From assembly GCA_023139255.1 (NCBI GenBank), contig JAGLNY010000025.1:1-5397 (forward strand): DNA of 5,397 bases, written 5' to 3'. The position numbers and the translations under genes were made by a program. Origin of the DNA: Spirochaetales bacterium (lineage in GTDB: Bacteria > Spirochaetota > Spirochaetia > JABMQR01). Shown in pieces: positions 1 through 5,271 of this stretch. Each line of letters opens with the position of its first letter. Position 1 is the first letter of the stretch. The notes under the pieces are model-generated. The model was not told where the DNA came from. It did no database searches and was given only the letters and a program-made list of their open reading frames with translations.

Positions 1-1172
1 GCATCCTCTATTACAATCATTAGTTTATCAGCTTTATCCTGGATTATATCGGTGAAAACGGGATTTTCGCGAATACGCCATGCCAGATCGTACAAATCAA
101 AACTCGCATAATTTTCCCACTCATACCTTGAGGATATATCAAAATAATGCATAAGTTCGGAATCTGGGCCAGAACCCCTGATATCCTCAACTGCACCCTT
201 ATAGGAGGGATCATCTGCCAACAGTCCAGCAAGTTCATCAACAGTACTCTTAACAGCAGAGATCTTTGTCAAATCCACTGCAGTCTGGGTTTCGCCTGGT
301 AGTTCAGAAAAAGCATCCTCATACTCTTTTGCAATGATTCGAGCAAAATCTGCAGCTGTCAGATCCTCAATATTAAAACAGACATCACCGGTTTCATCCA
401 GATAACCAGTACCCCTAAATCGGTTAATTATTTTCTGGTATTCCCACCCATCGCCCTGTTCTTCGGCAGGAGAAAAAGTCATCGTCTGTGCCCCAAAATC
501 CCCGATTCCCGGCCGGAACTCATAGGCAATTTCCGTCATCCCCATAAGGCAGGCATCCATTCCTAGAAAATCCACACTATCAGTTTCTATAAGCACATCT
601 TTAATTTCCCCGATATAGAGGTAATCACCACTCGTTTCATCCTGGCATATCTCCCTGCTGGCAGTACTGCTGCTTATCGACCGTACTCCACCGCCATGAT
701 TCCAGAGAATAAGTGCATAATGATCAGCCGGATAATTTGATTTTGTGTATTGAATAAAATCCTGCAGTTCATAAGCATCTCCCATATTCGGTTCAGTAGT
801 CAAACTGTCGGAGATTTTACCGTAGAACAGATTGCTAACATCACCATCAGGATCAATATCCCTCGGTTGTATAACAAATCTTCCATAACTGTCAGCAACG
901 AGTCCATCGTATTGAATAATGATATTCAAATGATCCTGAATATCGGGATCTGATTGTATCGCGGCATACAGACCGGCTTCCATTTCATGAAAATCCTCTT
1001 TTGCCGCATTATCCAGGTTGTTATCCCCATCAAGCCAGACCATTATTGTCCAGGATTTCGGAGTTGCCGGTTTATCAAAATTAAACAAATCACACCCAGC
1101 AACTACAAGTGAAAGTATAAAAACCAGAACAGGAATACTTATAAGAAAAACTGTTTTTTTTTTATTATTCAT
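1..1172 (-). CDS. Clostripain-family (C11) cysteine peptidase, lipoprotein, C-terminus outside window
   Basis: This is a cell-surface or periplasmic cysteine peptidase of the clostripain family (C11, clan CD), which typically cleaves after basic residues. The ATG at 1172 opens 390 codons that run off the left edge without a stop. Residues 4-6 are Lys, followed by a hydrophobic signal segment (about 8-26) and a lipobox ending VVAGC, so Cys27 should be lipidated, with Asp28 at +2. The mature protein begins with the family's first strand (WTIMVWLDGDNNL, 41-53). Next come a second strand near 82-90, the catalytic His159 in WNHGGG, and the catalytic Cys208 in DACLMGM. A GDGWEY segment at 240-245 is also typical of the family. 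Both catalytic residues are present, so activity is expected. A run of ten A's covers codons 4-7. No strong Shine-Dalgarno is visible; GGA lies about nine bases upstream. The 271-base gap upstream suggests a separate transcription unit. The family call is firm; substrate and maturation are unknown. Confidence 0.93.
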   Translation of the reverse strand, partial: MNNKKKTVFLISIPVLVFILSLVVAGCDLFNFDKPATPKSWTIMVWLDGDNNLDNAAKEDFHEMEAGLYAAIQSDPDIQDHLNIIIQYDGLVADSYGRFVIQPRDIDPDGDVSNLFYGKISDSLTTEPNMGDAYELQDFIQYTKSNYPADHYALILWNHGGGVRSISSSTASREICQDETSGDYLYIGEIKDVLIETDSVDFLGMDACLMGMTEIAYEFRPGIGDFGAQTMTFSPAEEQGDGWEYQKIINRFRGTGYLDETGDVCFNIEDLTAADFARIIAKEYEDAFSELPGETQTAVDLTKISAVKSTVDELAGLLADDPSYKGAVEDIRGSGPDSELMHYFDISSRYEWENYASFDLYDLAWRIRENPVFTDIIQDKADKLMIVIED

Positions 1173-1344
1173 CTACACATCCGTTGTTTAAGCTATGTAA
1201 ACAGTAACATATATTTTGATTTATTGTTACAACCAAACACCCTTGCTCACCATTGCATCATCAAGATTCAGGAAACTTTAGCTATTATGGAAACAAAACA
1301 TTAACTTTCATTGTGGCATTTCTCATATAACACATATATAATGG

Positions 1345-1365
1345 AAAAACGCTCCATCTTCGGAG
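1345..1365 (-). terminator. Weak candidate rho-independent terminator after the membrane-protein gene
   Basis: Read on the minus strand, CTCC (1365-1362) and GGAG (1355-1352) form a 4-bp GC-rich stem with a six-base loop. The stem is followed by CG and five T's (1349-1345). It lies about 80 bases past the stop codon at 1444. The stem is short for an intrinsic terminator, so the call is tentative. The stronger palindrome just upstream (1378-1394) may contribute. Confidence 0.3.
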
Positions 1366-1377
1366 GGAGGTGTGTAT

Positions 1378-1394
1378 TAGGTGTCTGACACCTA
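1378..1394. repeat. Perfect palindrome, 8-bp arms around one base
   Basis: TAGGTGTC (1378-1385), T (1386) and GACACCTA (1387-1394) form a perfect inverted repeat with 8-bp arms. It lies in the intergenic gap about 50 bases downstream of the membrane-protein stop codon. As RNA it would fold into a hairpin on either strand, but no T-run follows directly, so it is not a classic terminator. It could be a dispersed palindromic repeat, a transcript-end stabiliser or a protein-binding site; the sequence alone does not decide. Confidence 0.6.
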
Positions 1395-1443
1395 TTATTT
1401 ATGAACATTCCGGCAGAAATCGCCTTACTTTCGGGTAGGTCTA

Positions 1444-2046
1444 TTATTCGGATCTTATATAATACGCAAATCTTCCAGACCAGATAACAAGAAAATAGTT
1501 CAGGGGCAGCAATAGAGCCCCTCCAACTATTATAATGACCCGGAGAATACTGCTAGTTACATCAATAGAAAAATGCAGCATAAGATTTATGCCATTTACA
1601 AATTCAAACGATGAAAGGACAGTAAAAACACCTATCAAATAATAAACAAGAAGTACTAATTCTGAAAAAAGTGCTGCTTTTTTGAGAGCACGCTTTAAGT
1701 CGATCTCTACTCCGTCCTCAAACCCTACTCTTCTCCCTGTATACAATCCAGCAAAAACGGCGAAAATCAGAAGAGGAATGGTTAAAGTTCTCATATGAAT
1801 AAAAAGTACCGCAGAGCTAACAAGATAAAAGACGATTAAAAAAAACCGGCTCTGTGTGTATAAATTCCTCACGATATCCCGGAGCCAAATAAAACAGAAC
1901 AGAAACCCAACCGTAATCCCTGTTAACGCCATGGCATTAAGGTGGAGGTCAAATAGTATCCCGCCCCATAAAAATAATTGATAGGAGCAGAATATGAATA
2001 CTATAGATAATATAATTGTCGCAAGAATTTTATCCACTTTTTTCAT
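1444..2046 (-). CDS. Unrecognised polytopic membrane protein (200 aa)
   Basis: I do not recognise this family. The ATG at 2046 gives 200 residues and is preceded by a modest TTAGG ribosome binding site. About six hydrophobic spans are visible, near residues 7-27, 38-55, 67-84, 87-104, 124-145 and 167-190, so it should be an integral inner-membrane protein. The main hydrophilic loop (about 105-122) has an acidic patch (FEDGVEID) followed by a basic stretch (KRALKK). No catalytic motif, nucleotide-binding site or transporter signature is apparent. It lies 74 bases downstream of the thioesterase gene on the same strand. That gap contains a plausible promoter of its own (2084-2111), so co-transcription is possible but not required. 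That it is a gene is supported by the length, the membrane-protein composition and the absence of a competing frame. Confidence 0.82.
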   Translation of the reverse strand: MKKVDKILATIILSIVFIFCSYQLFLWGGILFDLHLNAMALTGITVGFLFCFIWLRDIVRNLYTQSRFFLIVFYLVSSAVLFIHMRTLTIPLLIFAVFAGLYTGRRVGFEDGVEIDLKRALKKAALFSELVLLVYYLIGVFTVLSSFEFVNGINLMLHFSIDVTSSILRVIIIVGGALLLPLNYFLVIWSGRFAYYIRSE

Positions 2047-2083
2047 TTAAGAACCTAAATTCATTGTATACGTATTTTCTCCT

Positions 2084-2111
2084 GTTATAAAGAAAAAAAT
2101 ACAAAAATCAA
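2084..2111 (-). promoter_or_regulatory. Candidate sigma70-type promoter for the membrane-protein gene
   Basis: On the minus strand, TTGATT (2111-2106, four of six matches to the -35 consensus) is separated by 16 bases from TATAAC (2089-2084, five of six to the -10). It sits 38-65 bases upstream of the ATG at 2046. The region is T-rich, so a chance match is possible. Confidence 0.4.
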
Positions 2112-2120
2112 TCTTCCAAC

Positions 2121-2594
2121 TCAAACAACAAGAGGAAGAATCCGGTTTTTCCACTCTTTGGGCATAGGTACAGGGCGACCTTCTCTCAGGGATATATAGC
2201 CTGCTTTAACCTGAAGATTGCATAATAATTCATCACCCAGCATTACTTTCTGTCGAAATACAACTATTATATTAGCACACTTCACGATCTCCGATCGAAC
2301 AATAAGAAAATCATCCAATCGGGCCGGTTTAATAAAATCAACAGTAATTGACCGCACCACAAACACAGTACCATCGGCATTCATTTTCTCAGACTGATTT
2401 CCTCCAAGATACCGCATAAATTCCGAACGTGCATGTTCAGCAAAATCAAGATATCGACTATGGTATACTACCCCGCCGGCATCAGTATCGCTGAAGTAAA
2501 CACGGACAGGGTAGACAAACTCTTTCTTATTAAGGGTTCCGGATAATGTTAATTCCATGAGTTCCATACTAGTTAAATTAAGCTGATAAGGCAA
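2121..2594 (-). CDS. YbgC/4-hydroxybenzoyl-CoA-type acyl-CoA thioesterase (hotdog fold)
   Basis: This is a predicted cytoplasmic thioesterase that hydrolyses acyl-CoA thioesters. The signature is VRVYFSDTDAGGVVYHSRYL (residues 30-49), the YbgC/4HBT active-site block. Asp38 is the likely catalytic residue and YHxxYL follows, then the helix DFAEHARSEF (50-59). The later strands (VVRSITVDFIKPARLDD, about 79-95) also fit. The length is slightly above the usual 130-140 because of an N-terminal extension. The longest reading starts at a TTG (2594), 11 bases after the upstream stop. An ATG at 2567 (residue 10) or 2558 (residue 13) would also keep the whole domain, and the latter has a GGA five bases upstream. 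In proteobacteria ybgC sits beside tol-pal; here it follows a citrate/isopropylmalate-synthase-like gene, so no ybgC symbol is assigned. Translational coupling to that gene is likely. The acyl group hydrolysed cannot be read from the sequence. Confidence 0.9.
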   Translation of the reverse strand: MPYQLNLTSMELMELTLSGTLNKKEFVYPVRVYFSDTDAGGVVYHSRYLDFAEHARSEFMRYLGGNQSEKMNADGTVFVVRSITVDFIKPARLDDFLIVRSEIVKCANIIVVFRQKVMLGDELLCNLQVKAGYISLREGRPVPMPKEWKNRILPLVV

Positions 2595-2605
2595 CAGTTA
2601 CCGGC

Positions 2606-4432
2606 CTAATAAGTAAAGGTACTTTCTAACAGTTCCTCTACAATAGTTGTCTCCATCTTCACAAGCTCATTAAAGATAAAGTCCAGGTTCAGAATTGTCT
2701 GAAGTATATGATTTTCATCATAAAGAGGCTGCGCACTTGTTATTATCAATCTATCTGTATAATTCGAAAAATAGAGATCAGTTGTATACGGTTCTCCTGT
2801 TTCCATTACATGCTTGAACCACTCACGATCCAGAAAATTCTTATTCTTTAAATTCCTGAAATATCCACCTTCACCATGCTGTGTATGTACCTGGCTCAAA
2901 CGTTCACCCTGAAGGTTTGTTACAGCCGCAAACTGAATGGAAGGCTCTCTCTTTAGTAAATCTTTTAGTGCAACCTGTATTTTTTCAGCATCCAGATGCT
3001 CCATCTCCAATTTGCTGGAAATTCGAAGGGCAATCTTCGCCGCAACATGATTAGCGTTTCGAGTGGCCACTGAGAAGTCTGATTCGAAAAGCCGGGGGAG
3101 AAAGTGTTTAGCTTGTGTTATGAGTTCATCGGCAGAAATGCTCGTTATTCGCCCCTGCTGATACTGTTCCATAACCCAGTTGTTAATCTGTTTCACTCCC
3201 GGGTGCCGTTTGCCAACCGGCTCCGTCTCTTCCTTTACAACAGATTCAATGTTGTCATTGAGCCACCTGGCTATGCCTGCCATCCCTGACTTATCCGTTA
3301 CCATAACGCGAATAGGCCGATTCAGCAGTGCTCCGGTATCAAAGATGTTATATATTTCCTCATTTTTCAGGATACCATCGGCATGGATGCCTGCCCGGGT
3401 TGTATTAAAATCATCACCAACAAATGGGTAGTTATTAGGAATTGCGGCTTTTATTTCGTGTTTATAATACTCGGCAATTTCATTAATTACTGAGAGATCC
3501 ATTCCGTTAGTACTGCCTGTTAAACCGGCATACTCAATAACTGCTCCTTCCAGCGGCGGGTTTCCTGTTCTTTCCCCAAAACCTAATAGACTGGCATTAA
3601 GTGATGACACCCCATACAGCCATGCAGTTGCGCCATTGGCATGGACTTTATGAAAATCATTATGGCCATGCCATTCCAGATATTCTGACGGGTACCCAAT
3701 TTCATTTCGAAATGCATGGATCATTTTGGGGATTGACCTGGGCAGTACTGCACCGGGATATGATATTCCGTATCCCATTGTGTCACAAAGTCGTACTTTT
3801 ACCGGTATTCCTGATTCCTCGGAAAGTCTGAGGAGCTGCTGGGAAAACGGCAGGACAAATCCATAAAAATCTGCTCGGGTTATATCCTCAAAATGGCATC
3901 GAGGAATAATATTCTGAGAAAGTGCTGTTTTAACCACTGCAAGATATTTCTCAAGTATAGCAGCTCGTGTTGTCTTCATTTTGAGATATATATGGTAATC
4001 TGAGACAGAGGTCAGAATCCCGGTTTCCTTAAGACCAAAATCTTTAACGAGTTGAAAATCATCAGCATTTGCACGTATCCAACCGGTTATTTCAGGGTAA
4101 TCCTGATTCTGTTCAAGACATTTTTCAACTGCTTTTTTATCCCGGTTAGAGTACAGAAAAAACTCTGTCTGGCGTATAACCCCGTTCGGTCCGCCGAGTT
4201 TATGCATGAGATGATACAACTGACTTATCTGTTCAACAGAATACGGAGGCCGTGCCTGCTGCCCATCCCTGAAAGTGGTATCAGTAATCCAGATTGACTC
4301 AGGAAAATCCATTGAGACCTCACATCCATCAAAAAGGATCTTCGGTACTTCATCATAAGGAAATTGTTCCCTATAAAGTTCCGGTTTCTTTCTGTCTGAG
4401 ACATAAAGATTATTTTTTTTCTTATACATCAT
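2606..4432 (-). CDS. DRE-TIM Claisen-condensing enzyme, Re-citrate-synthase-like, with C-terminal PDC/Cache-like domain
   Basis: This predicted cytoplasmic enzyme condenses acetyl-CoA with a 2-oxoacid. The TIM barrel (about 45-320) has ITDTTFRDGQQ (49-59; Arg55 and metal-binding Asp56), the conserved acid in HFEDITR (180-186; Glu182), the metal-binding WHGHND (254-259; His255, His257) and GFGERTGNPPLE (284-295). Next comes the accessory subdomain with GIHADG (348-353; His350) and Tyr361. As I recall the families, the DTTFRDGQQARPPY block resembles Re-citrate synthases (oxaloacetate to citrate, often mis-annotated as isopropylmalate synthase) more than LeuA, CimA or NifV. Product specificity is inferred. 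After a polar linker (about 391-430) and helices (431-490), residues about 495-590 look like a PDC/Cache sensor: FAAVTNLQGER, then NFLDREWF, a TGEPYTTDLYF strand, ITSAQPLYDE and a closing NLDF. There is no LeuA allosteric domain and no membrane span. The start is supported by a strong Shine-Dalgarno. The thioesterase gene follows 11 bases after the stop. Confidence 0.93.
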   Translation of the reverse strand: MMYKKKNNLYVSDRKKPELYREQFPYDEVPKILFDGCEVSMDFPESIWITDTTFRDGQQARPPYSVEQISQLYHLMHKLGGPNGVIRQTEFFLYSNRDKKAVEKCLEQNQDYPEITGWIRANADDFQLVKDFGLKETGILTSVSDYHIYLKMKTTRAAILEKYLAVVKTALSQNIIPRCHFEDITRADFYGFVLPFSQQLLRLSEESGIPVKVRLCDTMGYGISYPGAVLPRSIPKMIHAFRNEIGYPSEYLEWHGHNDFHKVHANGATAWLYGVSSLNASLLGFGERTGNPPLEGAVIEYAGLTGSTNGMDLSVINEIAEYYKHEIKAAIPNNYPFVGDDFNTTRAGIHADGILKNEEIYNIFDTGALLNRPIRVMVTDKSGMAGIARWLNDNIESVVKEETEPVGKRHPGVKQINNWVMEQYQQGRITSISADELITQAKHFLPRLFESDFSVATRNANHVAAKIALRISSKLEMEHLDAEKIQVALKDLLKREPSIQFAAVTNLQGERLSQVHTQHGEGGYFRNLKNKNFLDREWFKHVMETGEPYTTDLYFSNYTDRLIITSAQPLYDENHILQTILNLDFIFNELVKMETTIVEELLESTFTY

Positions 4433-4437
4433 TTTCT

Positions 4438-4449
4438 ATCACCTTCCTT
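4438..4449 (-). promoter_or_regulatory. Strong ribosome binding site of the Re-citrate-synthase-like gene
   Basis: On the minus strand AAGGAAGGTGAT (4449-4438) contains AGGTGAT, complementary to the 16S rRNA 3' end. It lies five bases before the ATG at 4432 and eight before a second in-frame ATG at 4429. Either could be used, changing only one residue. Confidence 0.8.
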
Positions 4450-4468
4450 ATTGTTTATGTACAACGTT

Positions 4469-4517
4469 TTGACAAATTTGACCTGTTTTTGCTATTTATG
4501 TGAACACTCACTATACA
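4469..4517 (+). promoter_or_regulatory. Low-confidence promoter region for the coiled-coil lipoprotein
   Basis: Two imperfect readings exist on the plus strand. A perfect -35 TTGACA (4469-4474) lacks a good -10: TATTTA at 4493 after 18 bases matches only three of six positions. TTGCTA (4489-4494) is followed after 17 bases by TATACA (4512-4517), four of six matches each. The second would overlap the -10 of the opposing minus-strand promoter. Either implies a leader of about 150 bases or more. Confidence 0.2.
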
Positions 4518-4538
4518 CTGGATGGTATAAAAAGTAAA
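4510..4538 (-). promoter_or_regulatory. Candidate sigma70-type promoter for the enzyme-thioesterase unit
   Basis: On the minus strand TTTACT (4538-4533, four of six to the -35 consensus) and TATAGT (4515-4510, five of six to the -10) are separated by an optimal 17 bases. Transcription would start near 4503, giving a leader of about 70 bases before the ATG at 4432. The leader contains two TTTGAC-type repeats (plus-strand 4468-4473 and 4477-4482) that could bind a regulator. Confidence 0.5.
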
Positions 4539-4570
4539 TAGAAATTTATTATAAATTTTTACAAGTCGCG

Positions 4571-4610
4571 AAACAGTTCTCCTGCGTAATTATCCTTGTG
4601 AAAACTGTTT
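4571..4610 (+). repeat. Inverted repeat in the lipoprotein leader
   Basis: AAACAGTT (4571-4578) and AACTGTTT (4603-4610) are perfect 8-base reverse complements separated by 24 bases. They lie 60-99 bases upstream of the lipoprotein ATG. In RNA they could form the base of a stem-loop; as DNA they could be an operator half-site pair. No function can be assigned from sequence alone. Confidence 0.4.
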
Positions 4611-4654
4611 TAGGGTGGTACCATGTAATGGCACGAATTCACAGAGTAGTGCAT

Positions 4655-4661
4655 AAGGAGG
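4655..4661 (+). promoter_or_regulatory. Ribosome binding site fixing the lipoprotein start
   Basis: AAGGAGG (4655-4661) is a full Shine-Dalgarno eight bases before the ATG at 4670. It decides for this start over the in-frame GTG at 4598, which has no comparable site and would place 24 mostly polar residues ahead of the signal peptide. Confidence 0.88.
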
Positions 4662-4669
4662 GGGTCAGA

Positions 4670-5233
4670 ATGAAAAAGAGGGGAATTGCCGGGTTAATAA
4701 CCATTGCTCTACTTGTTATGCTTATACTTCCAGGTTGTGTATCGATGGATCAAATTAATGCTCTGGAACAGGAAGTTTCTTCCCTGCAAAACGAGCTGTC
4801 TGCAGTTTCAAACAGGAACCAGGAAATGGAATCTGAAATACAAGTTTATGTAACAAAGCAGGAATTTACGACAGAATTAAAAAACTTCATCACTAAAGTT
4901 GAGATGGACAATTTTCAGGAACTCAGGGACGGTCTTCTTAACGGGTTGTCTACTGAACTGCAGAAAGCACGTGGGGAGCTTGAGGTACTTGCCGGTAATA
5001 TGGCAAAGGACAGTGACTTGCAAGTATTGTCAAATCGTGTCAGTAGTCTCGAAGAAGATTTCAGTCAGGTGAATTTTGTAATCTCTGAATTGATGATCTA
5101 TGGAGAATACAGCAGTGCTTCTGAGATGATTGAATTTGTGTGCGGGCTTGTTGATCTCTACGATACACTCAATTCTGTTGAGATTAAACTCCAAAGGCTA
5201 AAAGAGGCAATGACTCTTTTTGTGCAGGATTAG
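4670..5233 (+). CDS. Small coiled-coil lipoprotein (187 aa), function unknown
   Basis: This is a predicted exported lipoprotein of no family I recognise. From the ATG at 4670 it has a basic N-terminus (KKR, 2-4), a hydrophobic core (about 7-20) and a lipobox-like LPGC, so Cys23 is the likely lipidated residue. Pro at -2 is atypical, a relaxation seen in some lineages such as spirochaetes. The mature chain is almost entirely predicted helix. Heptad-like spacing of Leu, Val and Ile starts at MDQINALEQEVSSLQNEL (26-43) and recurs in the segment containing LQVLSNRVSSLEEDF, consistent with a coiled coil. There is one more Cys near the C-terminus, in the FVCGL motif. Its role may be structural, for example as an envelope spacer or multimeric surface protein, but this is inference from shape only. 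It is transcribed divergently from the enzyme gene and ends 38 bases before a convergent minus-strand gene. Confidence 0.87.
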   Translation: MKKRGIAGLITIALLVMLILPGCVSMDQINALEQEVSSLQNELSAVSNRNQEMESEIQVYVTKQEFTTELKNFITKVEMDNFQELRDGLLNGLSTELQKARGELEVLAGNMAKDSDLQVLSNRVSSLEEDFSQVNFVISELMIYGEYSSASEMIEFVCGLVDLYDTLNSVEIKLQRLKEAMTLFVQD

Positions 5234-5271
5234 TGCAGAATAACAAGTTTCCTATCCTAAGAACCGGAAAA

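Larger units (their letters stand above)
1173..1443. other. Intergenic region without a gene
   Basis: No credible coding sequence is visible on either strand. The longest plus-strand possibility from the ATG at 1341 gives about 15 codons without a ribosome binding site. The stretch holds the 3' flank of the membrane-protein gene, with a palindrome at 1378-1394 and a weak hairpin plus T-run near 1345-1365. It also holds the probable promoter region of the clostripain gene. That part is very AT-rich, and no -35/-10 pair stands out. An inverted repeat GTAACA (1204-1209) / TGTTAC (1225-1230) lies 32-58 bases upstream of the peptidase start and could be an operator, but this is speculation. Confidence 0.6.

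Noticed and set aside
44..241. Minus-strand 65-codon open frame
   Set aside because: It overlaps the clostripain gene on the same strand in another frame, and the clostripain frame is open throughout with family motifs.
750..953. Plus-strand 67-codon open frame
   Set aside because: It is antisense to the clostripain gene between its first strand and catalytic His, with no ribosome binding site or known motif.
1341..1388. Small plus-strand peptide frame (about 15 codons) in the intergenic gap
   Set aside because: It is too short, has no Shine-Dalgarno, and overlaps the hairpin elements.
3104..3831. Several plus-strand open frames of 61-83 codons opposite the large enzyme gene
   Set aside because: They lie antisense to a gene with intact catalytic motifs, have no recognisable content and look like shadow frames.
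4052..4503. Plus-strand frames at 4052-4297 and 4294-4503
   Set aside because: They are antisense to the N-terminal coding part and ribosome binding site of the enzyme gene, with no motif and an implausible composition.
4612..4622. T-box riboswitch call on AGGGTGGTACC
   Set aside because: The match stops before the conserved GCG, no terminator with T-run follows, no stem I is evident, and the downstream gene is a lipoprotein.
4598..4669. In-frame GTG at 4598 as the start of the lipoprotein gene
   Set aside because: It would add 24 residues before a clear signal peptide and has no ribosome binding site, whereas the ATG at 4670 has AAGGAGG at ideal spacing.
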